A DNA stretch of 31,326 nucleotides from Rhodocollybia butyracea. Its lineage: Eukaryota; Basidiomycota; Agaricomycetes; Agaricales; Omphalotaceae. Location: assembly GCA_015501585.1 (NCBI GenBank), contig JADNRY010000686.1, positions 1-31,326 on the forward strand, written 5' to 3'. The notes beneath the pieces were generated by a model. That model saw only the letters and a list, made by a program, of their open reading frames with translations. It did not search any database and was not told where the DNA came from. Shown piece after piece: positions 19,784 to 30,989 of this stretch (position 1 is its first letter; each line of letters starts with the position of its first letter). The translations under genes and the position numbers were made by a program.

Positions 19784-21336
19784 ATGGCCATATCTGATCT
19801 CTTTGAAATTCATCATTTCAACTACGAAGAGGACAGCTCGCCCTAGAATCGGACGACGAAGACGAACTCTCATTTACACCTATCCCCGATCATTCCATCC
19901 TAGCTCTTCGTCTCATTCGAGATCATCTCCCCGATGAGGTTACTCATTGGGAAGGGACCATATACTCAGGTTTCCGCTTCCAATACCAACTTTTAGATCT
20001 GCATATTGAAAGCGGCGGATATTCTTGTCGACTCTCTCCGAGATTTACTGTTTATAGAAAGGGGTTAGGACAGGAACTCTGTCTCGACCTCGAGACGGAG
20101 CTGAAGAGAATTGAAAAGGAAGACGTCGAGGCCCAGCGGTTCAATCGCCGTCCCTTGGATTCATTTCACTTTGCTACACTAGTACTTCGTATGGTCGAAG
20201 CTGCTAGTGCACACGTGATCATTTCTGAGGCACAGAACATTCAGCTAGGCCACCATTACGACCTAGACAGCGTTCCCAACACCGCGCAGGACTATCTCGG
20301 TGTAACCCCAAGACAAATATGTAATGATATTCTTCCAGGTTATCGCGTCGTGCACGTTGAATCTATCATCCGAAGGGATTTGGCCCGAAAATTTACAGAG
20401 TTTCAGGACCAGCTTCGGTCCAAGCTCATACACCGTCCTCTGAATGAACTCCTCAGATTTGTTCCACCAGAAAACCGACCACGTGGCGGGGGGAGTCTCA
20501 AGTCGGATCCGAAGCACGTCGCTTATATCCAGGAACTTATCGATTATATTGTTACACCTAAACTCACATTCCATGGCACACAGCCCGAGTTGGTTCCCTC
20601 CATCGTTCAGTATGGGTTCCTCAAACCTGGTTCTGTGCACCCAGCAACGGGTGTTCCCCTCCCCGTTCGGTGTGGAAGCACATACGGTCGAGGGATCTAC
20701 TCTTCACCTAGCTCTGCTTTCTCCCTTGCATATTCTGGCTCACAAGGTTTGGCAACAAAACCAGGCGGTATTCCTGGACTGAAACTGCTGGTATGCGCTA
20801 CAATCATGGGCCGCCATGTGAATATGTATCGGAATGATAATTGGAGAGAACAGAGCAAACCATACCCGGAATCGGATTCCCATATCGCGAACGACGGGCA
20901 AGAATACATTGTTTTTAACAATGCACAGATTCTTCCTTGCTACGTCGTACACCTGAACTGGGCTAACAGCTCGGAGGCAGATGATTTCGTGTCGCGAAAG
21001 TTGGGACGTTCATCATCGAAGAGACCTTGGCTAGGTACTGAGGTCTCATGTCCTGGAGACTTGCAGAGATTGAAAAAAGAGCGATTGGCACAGGCACGTA
21101 AATTCTTTGCTTATGGATTTGGCCCTGTGTCGGGGAATAAAATCGTTATTGAGGATATTGCGGATGTTGATGATGATGAGGAAGAATATGGCGAGTATCA
21201 GGCTGATCGTTTGGACGATGTGAAGGACGTGGATATCTGGAGCTTTAGGCTGGAGGGGGAGACTGAGAAGGACGAGTATAGCTATGAGAGGAAGGCGAGG
21301 CGTGAAAGGATGGGGAGCCAGTGGTTGTCCGATTGA
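19784..21336 (+). CDS. PARP-family ADP-ribosyltransferase (one frameshift near start)
   Basis: The catalytic core is clear. FHGTQPELVPSIVQYGFL (about 20568) has the NAD-binding His, GSTYGRGIYSSPSSAFSLAY (about 20672-20735) has the Tyr, and GQEYIVFNNAQILPCYVV (about 20896-20950) has the Glu, so the H-Y-E triad of transferring PARPs is complete. This predicts ADP-ribosylation of protein or nucleic acid. The upstream part (LESDDEDELSFTPIPDHSIL..., helical ETELKRIEKED) is an unassigned domain, and the carboxyl end is acidic and then basic. The frame stays open back to about 19834. Before that, ATGGCCATATCTGATC at 19784 starts a frame (FEIHHFNYEED) that joins only if one C is added near 19833. With that correction the protein is about 517 residues. 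A later start at an in-frame Met would lose the conserved upstream block. No WWE or zinc-finger motif was seen. Confidence 0.82.
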
Positions 21337-21542
21337 ATCTGCACTCTTGTATACCCTTTGCGGCATTAGTATACCCATCATCTGCATGTTATCAATTTGT
21401 CGGTGCTGATGTGTTTTAAAACTTGTGACATCTGAATATCTAGTACACACAATACAGGATCGAGACGAGTCCAATGGTTTCAATGCCACTCTTTTGGTCT
21501 ATGACAGCGTTAGTAGCTTAAACTATAACTATTAAAAACAAC

Positions 21543-24500
21543 TCACCCAAATCCACCCCTCGGAGGTGTCAGCAACGAGCGTCCTTGGCCATCAGCAGTC
21601 TTTTCGAATACCTTTGAGCGCATATCAAGTGAATATCCACGCCTCCGACGACAAATCTGAAAGTTTACCGTGTTCCCCCACCAAGTTTGGATCGTCTTAG
21701 CCCCAATAGAACCTACATCAGGAAATTGCAAGCAGAAGAAAATGACCAGTGTGGATACAGCGACTCCAGAGTCCATAGCTGCCGATAAGACGTAATTATA
21801 TTTCGTCCACCAGGAAAAATGTCGGCGGCGGATGAGGTATTGGAAGACGAAGCCGACGATAGCCCACGGAACGTAATTTATCGAAGTTGCAGGCGGGAGG
21901 AGACCGGTACCAGTGAAGATGAGAGGAAAGCTAAAGTAACGTTTGATAATGAATATTCAGATATAACGAGCTACGACTCACTTGATGTAACGCGTCCATG
22001 TAGGCCACTTCAAGTAAGCGATCCAGTGTACAATTGGTGCAATCAACCCGAGGGGGAAGAAGAACAGTAAACCTGTTTTAACTGAGTCTAACGGCTTTGT
22101 ATGATGATCCAAACACACCGTAGTACGTCGAGCCCTTGGAAAAAAGACGCGCAGGTCCTATCACCCCCCACACAATACTTGCGGTGCCAAAAACTCTAGT
22201 CGAAACGCAAGTAAATCCATCAGGTTGATGACGATCGCACATCCCGTTGATATTAGAGAACATCCATGCTTGGACGCCTAACTGAACAGTACCTGCTACA
22301 ATCGTAGCAAAGGTTTGGGCAAAAAACATGGTTCGGGGAGGGATTTTCATGTAATGGCCCAGTTTTAAATCTTGAGCAAAGTTTAAAGCTAATGATATTG
22401 GATGAGATGATACAATACAACTTTGTTCCTGCTACGCACCTTGAGACATCGACATATACCCCCACGTTTTGAATAACATCATGGAGATGGGGTTTCCCGG
22501 AAGAGCATACCTGCGCACATTCAATGACGGCCAAGAAAACAATGTATAAGGAGTATACCCAATGATGAGCTCTGTTATGACATTTAAGGCCACTGCAAAG
22601 TGCGTCAGAAAGTTGTTCAACTAGTAACTGAATAACAAAAACCTTGTTGGTTAGTTATCGCTTGGATTATTCCAATTGGAACTGTGTAGAAAAAGGCTAG
22701 TCCGAAGAAATTCAACCCAGCTGCCAAAGCTGCGAATTCTATCACATCCCAGGCACTTACATATAATGAGAGCAAGAATAAAATATCCTCTGCACGAAGT
22801 TCAGTTGTGTACACTGGCCCCATAATAAGCTCACTTACACTGGAAATTGAGTCTCCCATACTTCGATTGCAATGCATCCGAATATGAACATGAGAACAAA
22901 AATAGCGGTGTACCACCACTCCGGTACTTGAGGGTAGTGAGACATTAATCGAGCATGTATATCTGCCTGCTCGCTGAGTGAACGACGAGCTTGGGTGCAG
23001 ATTTGTTTTCGGTAAAAGAGCCTGCAGATGTAAAGGTTAAAATGATGGACAAGCATGAGTGATCAAACTTGAACATACGCAGCGTGTGCTGTTAAACAAA
23101 ATCACAGACTCTACGATAAGCACATGAGACATCCAGTGGTTATGTAATCGCCTACTTATCGTGGCTGTTATACTGGCAAAGGATAATCCGTACGACATAG
23201 CAAACGTTGCCGATAAGTATATAGGACTGTACGCTTCATATGCAGATTGGTTGAAGGTGAGGTCTGGATTGGTGATCCGTCTTACGTCGTAAAATGTTCC
23301 GTTGCTGTTAAAGGACGCGTCATAGAGGATACTGTAGTATTTGTAGCCCCAGTCAGTCATTGTTCACCTTCAAAAGTAAGAGATAACTTGCGGCAAATAT
23401 GCAGATTTCCAGGTATTCGTAAACTTAGAAATTTTCAGACGAGGATAAACGCAGTCTGAAATTGGACTTCACGTACATATAAGATCGGGGTGACAATCCC
23501 TGGAGGTACGCGTTGAACGTTAGCCGACGTGGAAATAACAAGCAAAATCATTGATCACAAACAGAAGAAAAGCACAAATGCAAAGGCAACATTGGCTTCA
23601 GCCCACCAAGGAGTCGCTAATGGCGACCCTATGTAAGCGATCTAATTCACCTGGTAAGATAGAGCAAAATTCTTCTGCAAAGCCGTTGAACAACCTCACC
23701 TGGGCCCAGTCAAAAGTAAGAACGCTCATTCCAAGTCCAGATTGATACTGAACACCTTATCAGCTGTTTGAATAAATCAAGAAATACGCTGTAATACTCG
23801 CCCCAAACAGCTCATTTATTTTCAAATTGTCTGGGGCAATCCAGCAGACCCATGAAAAGTAGCTCAAAGCTTGAAAAAGGTACCCAGGTAGGAAATACCA
23901 TGTGAAAGATCCTATAAAAGCATACAGGAAAAATCGTTGGCGGCTAATGCCGCCGCGGGTACCTATGCCCGCATAATGCGCAGAGTGTAGGGTGCTGGGA
24001 GAAAGGTAAGCATTAAAATATTAAAAGGGACGGACAGAGGAAGCGGCAACGTCAACAAAACCTACTTGAACAAAGCACATGTAACGAGATTGGCCGGCCA
24101 GACTGTTATCGCAGTGATAAGCTACGAGCCAGAAGAACAAACAAAATCCAGACATACTCATAGAAGGAGGCTCAACAAGAAACCGCTTTGCAATCCCCCC
24201 AAAGGAAAAACCGATGAGCTGAGTAGACATCACCACCAGCCATTGATAGATGAAGTTCGGCGTTTGATGATAGAAAACCCGTTGAACTGCGATGACATCC
24301 GTAGCATAAGCACTTTGATATCCTACTGAAGCCATTACTGTGACAAGGACCTACCTGAGGGTCAGAAATTTGAAATTTGAACGAAGAGAGACTTACATGC
24401 TCCTTAATTGAGAATGGTCCCGGATTCAAGTCCACTCCAAGGAACTTGATATCAGGTACGAATCTTGCCCAGGCGCAGCCAACAGGGAAAGCGAGAAGTT

Positions 24501-25081
24501 GCGCCACGAGCTAGTGGAAGTCAGTTGAGAGGCGTGAGAAAGAAAGGGGATTTGAGGGCGTACACCCGTAATTGTTACTGATGGATACCGGAAGAAGAAA
24601 AACTGGTTCAAACCCTGTTAATTCCAATCATCATCAGCACAAAGCTAGCGAGCAACTCGTGTCAAGAGCTAGTTTGATATGGGTACGAACAGGGATTAAG
24701 ACTGCAACGTTGATTAACAAGCCAGCAATCATGGAAATTCAGAAAATACGAACTAGCCCAACATGTCCCGATGATCCACGAGCGGAGGGTACTGACTGGT
24801 ATCGAAGGATCGTCAACATTAGAGACCGCGGACCTTACTTCAGGATATGGCGAGTCCTCCTCTAAAACACCCTCGACAATGTCTATATCATCTAGGTTGG
24901 GATCGTCGAAGTCGGGAGTCCCTGTGTCCCCGGACGATAAAACTGTAAAGTAATGGATTCCGTGTTGGTTTTTCGATGCAAGTATACCATAGTCACCTTC
25001 CGAGGGATTAGCAGCCTGACCTAACACCTTTTCGACAATGTCATACGAGTCTGGATGTCTGGGAAGGAAAATCGTAGACAT
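21543..25081 (-). CDS. Small oligopeptide transporter (OPT family)
   Basis: Plasma-membrane, proton-coupled peptide importer by family. The order of motifs fits the small OPT clade: EEDSPYPEVRSAV near the start, STLRSWIIG, FFFRYPSVTITGLVAQLLAF, WARFVPDIK, LNPGPFSIKEHV, YQSAYATDVIAVQRVFY, VMSTQLIGFSFGGIAKRFLV, GISRQRFFLYAFIGS, SGLGMSVLTFDWAQ, GSPLATPWWAEANVAF, AYEAYSPIYLSATFA, SLSEQADIHARLMS, IGIIQAITNQQ, NVITELIIGYALPGNPISMM, MKIPPRTMFFAQTFATIVAG, GVIGPARLFS, FTGTGLLPPATSINYVPWA and AKTIQTWWGNT, ending TPPRGGFG. About 20 exons were traced. Early ones are 25081-24754 (with an optional 45-nt intron), 24701-24691, 24614-24564, 24510-24397, 24350-24158, 24102-24066, 23994-23802, 23747-23700, 23641-23563 and 23499-23477. 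Exons of 11 nt (24691-24701) and 10 nt (23089-23098) occur. The intron 23748-23801 appears to be GC-AG. One joint (about 23360-23420) does not resolve and may hide an indel. Confidence 0.88.
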
Positions 25082-25456
25082 TGAAGCCGGAAGGCGAAAG
25101 GATCTTCATCACCAGCCGGTATACTTGCTTTATATCAACGACACAAGATATCATGTGGAAAAAATATGTTGCAAGTCAGCTTCTCAGCTTCTACGAGATG
25201 AATATCAATTTGTGAGCTTGTAAACAATGAGGCAAATCCACGTGTTTGTTTTGTACGATTGTGGACAAACATCACATATCTTTCAGCGGCGATGGTCATT
25301 ATAGCGGTGCATGTCTGTTGGTAACGAGACCACGTTGAACGGACATATGTAAGTACATTCTCCCAAAAACAAAGTAACATACTTGATTAGATAAGGATAT
25401 AGTGCTTCATAGGGATTCCGTCAGAACCTAGTAACGCACGGATTGAAGGGGTTATC
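25082..25456. other. Intergenic spacer
   Basis: Between the start of the OPT gene and the end of the LACTB2-like gene, both on the minus strand, so it should hold the OPT promoter. No motif or gene was recognised. Confidence 0.5.
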
Positions 25457-26610
25457 TCAGAGTTTCGAATTTAGACCCCAGCTAGTATGAACATCATCGC
25501 CCCCTAATCTCTTCACGATTCCATCCGATTCTAACTTGTTCAAATGTAAAGTGATACTGTAGGAAGCGGGGCCCCAGAGCGATTCAGGATATGCCTGATA
25601 AATCCTGGAGACAATGGACCAGGTCGTCCAGTTTGGTTTGGCTAAACTGTCATCTGAGGGAGGCGGTGTTGACTGGAGGATCTCCAGAACTTGAGCTTCT
25701 CGCTCCAAGCGATGTCTGATGTAAGTTTCGATGGTTTTTGTCCCTTCAGTGACAACGGGCCGTGGCCAGGATAAAGTAGATCATAAGAGTTGAACCCGTG
25801 ATAGTCCATCATTTTACGGAGGCTGGAAAGGTACACTTTGAGGTCTTCAAAGACAGCTGTACCCTGTCCTAGAACCGTATCGGCAGTATACAATGCACGA
25901 TCTTCGGGTACAAAAAGACATATCGAATCGCGAGTGTGGCCTGGAGTGTGGAGAACATGAAGAGATGCCGAGCTAGTAGCAAGCTCCTGGCGATCGTGGA
26001 GATCGTGAAACGCAGCTCCACCGGAAGCTGGGGTATAAGAATTGGGAGGCAGGGATTCCATGATGGAGGGAAGGTTACTTCTACCCGGAGTTTGGGAAAG
26101 AGGGAATTTGTGTAGTCGAGGAGGGTGGAAAGGTCGGTTCGTCTTTCGTTCATCCCACAATCGGCGTAAAAGGGCGAGAACAGAGGGAAGACCACCTACG
26201 TGATCTCCATGCCAGTGTGAAATGATAATGTCAGAGACATCAGGACTATCAGAGTTAGAAGGTGCTTCCTTCAGAGCTGACTCGAGAACAGGAATGTATT
26301 TCTCATTCCCTTCTCCAGTGTCAACCAACGTATAGGGGGTTGACGCCCAATTAAATACGTATTGGTACCTAGTCAGTCGTCAATTGAGCTAATAAATCTT
26401 GAGAGCATTCAGCTACCTTGAAGCGTGAATTTTTCCGGGATTCTGCGAAAATGATAATTTAGTAGATGAGCAAATCGGCTGGAAGTCAGCATACCTGCCC
26501 GAGAACTCTGATGACGTTCGGACTGAGCTAACGCAGATGTTAGTCTCGTATATTTCTTGCAGAGACTAACATACCCTAGTAATCGATGCCAGTACCTCCA
26601 ACTTGTCCAT
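25457..26610 (-). CDS. LACTB2-like metallo-beta-lactamase-fold hydrolase
   Basis: Exons 26610-26575, 26527-26495, 26442-26417 and 26368-25457. The protein starts MDKLEVLASITRLSPNVIRV and continues LGQNPGK, TNTYLIG and YTLVDTGEG. Zinc ligands are visible: SHWHGDHVGG (HxHxDH), HTPGHTRDS, the TADTVLG aspartate and LYPGHGP. The tail after about 25745 (RHRLEREAQVLEIL ... WTTWSIVSRIYQAYPE ... HLNKLESDGIVKR) is the winged-helix-like LACTB2 carboxyl domain. In animals LACTB2 is a mitochondrial single-strand-specific endoribonuclease, while fungal relatives in polyketide clusters act as thioesterases. The generic tail favours the LACTB2 type, and no polyketide synthase is nearby. Two frame breaks need one-base corrections at homopolymers: an extra A in GGAAAAATTC (exon 3) and one G too few in AAGGGACAAAAACC (about 25736-25744). 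Both look like sequencing errors. Confidence 0.82.
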
Positions 26611-26710
26611 CTAGTATTCAGTCAAGACGCAGAATTCCGGTTACCCGGTAAGCGCTTATTTGAGCGCCAGCACTTCGCTTCCACCATTTTGTTGACAACC
26701 ACCAACAACC

Positions 26711-29465
26711 ATGGCCGACGTTGATATGGACAATGGCGACAGTTTGAAGAGAAAGAGGTGCTTAAACGTTCTCTATCTCTCTTGCAATTTGGTCTAATTT
26801 TTCCTTAGGTCTGGTTCGATTTCGTCAGTAGATGGAGGTCTCCCGCCTTCAAGCCGTCGCAGGTCGTTATCGCCCAAAAATTCCAGACCGGACTTTGTAA
26901 AAGTCACCGATGCTGATCCTGCTCGCCGTGCCGAGCGAGAAAGACAACTGGCAGCTCGTGTCGCTGCAATGGAACTTGAAAAGACTGAAAAGCCCCGAGA
27001 AAGAGAATTTGACGCAAAGGCAGAGTTTGCAAAACTTCTGGGTACACGTTCAGGTGGTGTGTACATGCCACCGGCTCGTCTACGTGCTCTGCAAGAAGCT
27101 GCATCCAGCGACAAAACTAGCCCCGAATATCAACGTCTTTCCTGGGATGCCCTCCGAAAGTCCATCACTGGTATTGTTAACAGGGTCAACATTAACAATA
27201 TTAAGTTGATTGTCCCGGAGCTCTTCTCTGAAAACTTGATACGCGGTCGTGGCCTATTCAGCAGGAGCATCATGAAGGCGCAGTCATCCAGTTTGCCATT
27301 TACACCGGTTTTTGCAGCACTTGTTGCCATCATCAACACAAAACTTCCTCAAGTCGGCGAGCTCGTTCTCACTCGATTGATCAGCCAATTCCGTCGGGCA
27401 TTCAAGCGAAATGACAAAGTATGTATCATGTATATAAATTGATTCATTTTAATGACCTTTATGATGGTAGATTGTCTGCAATTCCACCACGACGTTCATC
27501 GCTCACTTGGTCAATCAAGCAGTAGCACATGAGATCATCGCCCTCCAAATCCTTGTCCTGCTACTTGAACGTCCGACTGATGACTCTATCGAAATTGCCG
27601 TTGGCTTCATGCGCGAGGTCGGTGCATTCCTAACCGAAAATTCTCCGAAAGCGAATGCTACTGTTTATGAACGATTTCGCGCTGTTTTGAACGAGGGCAC
27701 TATCAGCCATCGTGTGCAATACATGATTGAAGTCCTCATGCAGGTTCGCAAGGACAAATACAAGGACAATCCCATCTTACCAGAGGGTTTGGATTTGGTC
27801 GAAGAGGACGAGCAGATCACGCATCAGATCCAATTGGAGGAAGAACTCCAAGTTCAGGAAGGACTCAGTACGTTGTATTCTTTTACACGTTATCTCGTAA
27901 ATGACTTGGTATTCTACAGACATTTTCAAATTTGATCCAAAACTATCTCGAAAATGAAGAAAAGTACAAATCCATCAAGAATGAGATCCTGGGAGAGGAT
28001 TCGGATGAAGGGTCGGGTTCGGAAGAGGAATCAAGCGAGGAGGAGGAGGAGGAGGAAGGTATGCTCCCTCTGTACAATTCGTTTTCCTGTGGCTAACCTA
28101 TGTCTAGTGGCAGAGAAGGAGGGAATCCAAGACGAAACTGGCACGAACTTAGTCAACTTGCGTCGAACGATTTACTTGACCATCATGAATGCCCTGAACT
28201 ACGAAGAAGCAGTTCACAAACTTCTTAAGGTGCAACTATCAGAGGGCGAAGAGGTGTGTTCTTTGTTCCTCCGCATGTGTCTTCGTTGACTAATCTATAT
28301 AGCTTGAAATGGTCAACATGATCATCGAATGTTGTTCACAGGAGCGATCGTATTCGACCTTCTATGGTCTTATTGGCGAGCGATTCAGTAAACTCAACCG
28401 TGTGTGGACCGAGTGTTCGAAACCGCCTTCGTCAACTACTACAACACCATCCATCGTTATGAAACTAACCGCTTGAGAAATATTGCTAGATTCTTCGGTC
28501 ACCTTTTCGCATCGGATGCGATTGCATGGGTGGTTTTCGACTGCGTCAAAGTCAGCGAAGACGACACGACTTCGAGCAGTCGTATCTTCATTAAGATCAT
28601 GATGAATGAGATGATGGAGAGCATGGGATTGAAGGTTCTGGCGAGAGGTTTAAGGACGAGGAGGTTAAGAGGGCCTGTCAAGGCATGTTCCCCATGGACG
28701 TTCCCAAGAACACACGGTTCTCCATCAATTACTTCACAAGTATCGGTTTGGCATTGTCACTGAAGAAATGCGAGAGTACCTTAAGGTGTGTTGTTGTATA
28801 TCTGTGTATGCGTCGCATCAGTGTTCACCTTTCTGCCTTACAGAATGCTCCAAAGCTTATTATGGAACAACGACGAGCGATGCTGGAACAAGAATCATCA
28901 GACGATTCTTCAGACTCGGACTCGTCCCTCGACTCGGACAGTGATTCTTCAGACTCAGATGACTCTGACTCTTCCGACGATTCTAGACATCGCCGTCGGC
29001 GTTCCCCGAGTCCCCCAGCGCATAAGCGTCCAGCCGGTGATGGTGCAACTCGTCGGCGACGTTCACCAAGTTATGATTCGGACGACTCTCGAGCGCCGCC
29101 CAGAGGACTAGTATCTCTCGCACACCTCCGTCTCGTCGCCGAGACAATGCTCCACGCTCTCAACGAAATGATTCCCCCAAATGGCGACAGGAAGCGTGAT
29201 TCTTACGTGGGTCGCTCGCCACCTCTCCCATCTAAAAGTCGCTATGGCGCAGAGATCGTTCCCCTCCTCCACCACCTCCGCCTCGCCGACGCTACTCGTC
29301 TAGCTCTTCCAGATCCAGGTCTCCCCCTCCTGACTTAAGATACAAACAATCTCGGCCAGGTCGGACTCTAGGTCCAGGTCTCCTCCTCGCTATATCAATG
29401 GGAATGCAAATCCGTCCAGATCTCCTCGACGGGATTCCCGTAGCGATCGTAAAACGAAGAGATGA
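26711..29465 (+). CDS. CWC22: Cwc22 pre-mRNA splicing factor (frameshifted in this sequence)
   Basis: Spliceosomal MIF4G/MA3 protein that binds the eIF4A3-like helicase and is needed for the first splicing step. Exons: 26711-26757, 26809-27418, 27471-27867, 27920-28058, 28108-28253, 28303-28785 and 28844 to about 29465. The MIF4G part runs from SWDALRKSITGIVNRVN through LIRGRGLFSRSIMKAQ, NSTTTFIAHLVNQAVAHEII to HRVQYMIEVLMQVRKDKYKD. The acidic linker has a GAG repeat. The MA3 part has NLRRTIYLTIMNALNYEEA, EMVNMIIECCSQERSYSTFY, GERFSKLN, YETNRLRNIARFFGHLFASD and PKNTRFSINYFTSIGL, then NAPKLIMEQRRAML and a Ser/Asp- and RS-rich tail. One-base corrections are needed at about 27939-27942 (extra A), 28416 (missing T), 28643 (missing G) and 28751 (missing G), and more in the RS tail, where arginine/serine/proline coding hops between frames. 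An essential gene so broken points to assembly error. Confidence 0.88.
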
Positions 29466-29877
29466 TTCGAGAGATAGGTCTACTCGGAAACAGGGAGCCT
29501 GACCGCGACACTCGTCTCCACCTCCTAGAAAGGACAACGTTACTCTCGAGACAGGGAGCGGGACTATGAACGGAGGAGATAGCTGTATTGTAGTCTAGGT
29601 GATCAACTGTTTTCGATTTGGATTTTTTTCAGTCCGCCGGTATGTTACCTTGTTGTACACCTGTTCATTTGTTGAATAAAAAACGCAATACTATCCAGTA
29701 TATGATATACCAATCTAGCTAGGTAGGATCAGTTTCGATGTTGGGTGTGACCGACGATCGCTGAAAGGCTGCCATAGCAACCATACTGATCTTTAAATAT
29801 TTCACGTTCTCTTTCTTTCTTCCACTTTTTCGTTTGCGACACCTCAACGCTTCTTTGCTATTTAAATTACGACGATA
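29466..29877. other. Intergenic spacer
   Basis: It holds the CWC22 3' end (AATAAA-like signal near 29676) and the upstream region of the next gene, with a pyrimidine-rich stretch at about 29808-29835 before the start codon. Confidence 0.5.
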
Positions 29878-30912
29878 ATGCCGGACGGTCAGATGGAAGG
29901 AAACCTCAACTTTGCAGCTACGTACGTTCTCAACTTGCGCGTTCCTATTTCAGTAATGTTCTAATATTCCCACTTAAAGCCGCTTGGGCTGGACACGATC
30001 TTTATCCCTTCCCGCTGAAAAAGTTGAAACTATGTCCTACGCAACCCTAGAATCTATCCTGGAGCTCAACACTTTGAAAATCCGAGCGATGTCTCTACGC
30101 ATATTCATCGAACATCCTCCTGCATCAGGAAATTTTGTGAGGGTTCGACCGTGGAAGGACGACGGGGCCTTGCAGTCTATTCTCATGAAGGCCTTTTTTG
30201 TGGAGCGGATGAAGAATGGCATTACGACAAATCTGGATATACGGGATGGAAATGTTCGAGAACCTGATGTGGAAGGCAAAGATATTCTGGGGGCCAGGGA
30301 ATGGCTCAAGACACATGGATTGATTGGAACGAAGAGCAATCCTTCTCCTGGAGGGGAACCCGAAGAGCGTGAAGTGTGTAATTGCCAGCTTCCACCTTGC
30401 GTCAACTAACTAGGATTTCAGGGTGACGAAACCACAACGCCCGTGGTTGCAGGAAACGGATTGCTTTCGGCATTGGGATTTGGAAGGGCAGTGCCTTCAA
30501 AGTTTGACGACAATGCTTCCGATGGTGGAGATCCCCAGGAGAAGAAATCAAAAACAGAGGAGGATATTTCCGCGAAGTTTGTCGTTAATCACATTTAAAT
30601 CATGCTTGTTCTCAAATCTTATACAGCAAGCTGGGGTCCACCCTTGATGCGTCGCCTCACGGCCGTCAAAAGCGTAAACCCAAAGTGCCGATTGAAGAAA
30701 AAGATATTCTGGAAGAAGGTGACGGTGAGGAAATCGAAGTTCCCGAAGCGCAAGAAGCCAATGGTGTGCTCGTCCCGAAGAATGTATGTTTCTATCTGCT
30801 CAGGCAAACTTTCATGTTAACAAGATCTGTTTGATCTATTTAGGCTCTTTGGCGCAAGGGGAGCAATGCTTTTCTGGGCAGAAGACCAAGAAAGGCGGTG
30901 TGGAGGTCGTGA
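29878..30912 (+). CDS. Protein of unknown function, five exons
   Basis: Exons 29878-29921, 29980-30373, 30422-30576, 30627-30783 and 30844-30912 join in frame to 272 residues; all introns (48-60 nt) are GT-AG. I do not recognise the family. The amino-terminal 130 residues look like a compact folded domain (LGWTRSLSLPAEKVE, LRIFIEHPPASGNFVRVRPW, AFFVERMKNGITTNLDIRDG, REWLKTHGLIGTKSNPSPGG). The rest is low-complexity, acidic and basic (KKSKTEEDIS, RQKRKPKVPIEEKDILEEGD). In the last exon coding character seems to move to another frame (GGVEVVKTPSDAIALQDRRL, reaching 30989). The true carboxyl end is therefore uncertain: either the stop at 30910-30912 is real, or a one-base indel near 30890 truncates the model. 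No signal peptide or membrane segment was seen. Confidence 0.65.
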
Positions 30913-30989
30913 AGACTCCTTCGGATGCTATTGCTCTGCAAGACAGGCGGTTGATAATACTTAAAGCCATTATTGAAAGACAGTGCTGA

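Noticed and set aside
11707..26610. Metabolic gene cluster made of amidohydrolase, DUF2235, OPT and metallo-beta-lactamase-like genes
   Set aside because: No synthase or other backbone enzyme is present, housekeeping-type genes are interspersed, and nothing suggests co-regulation.
28499..28681. Minus-strand open frame in CWC22
   Set aside because: Antisense of a conserved MA3-region coding sequence.
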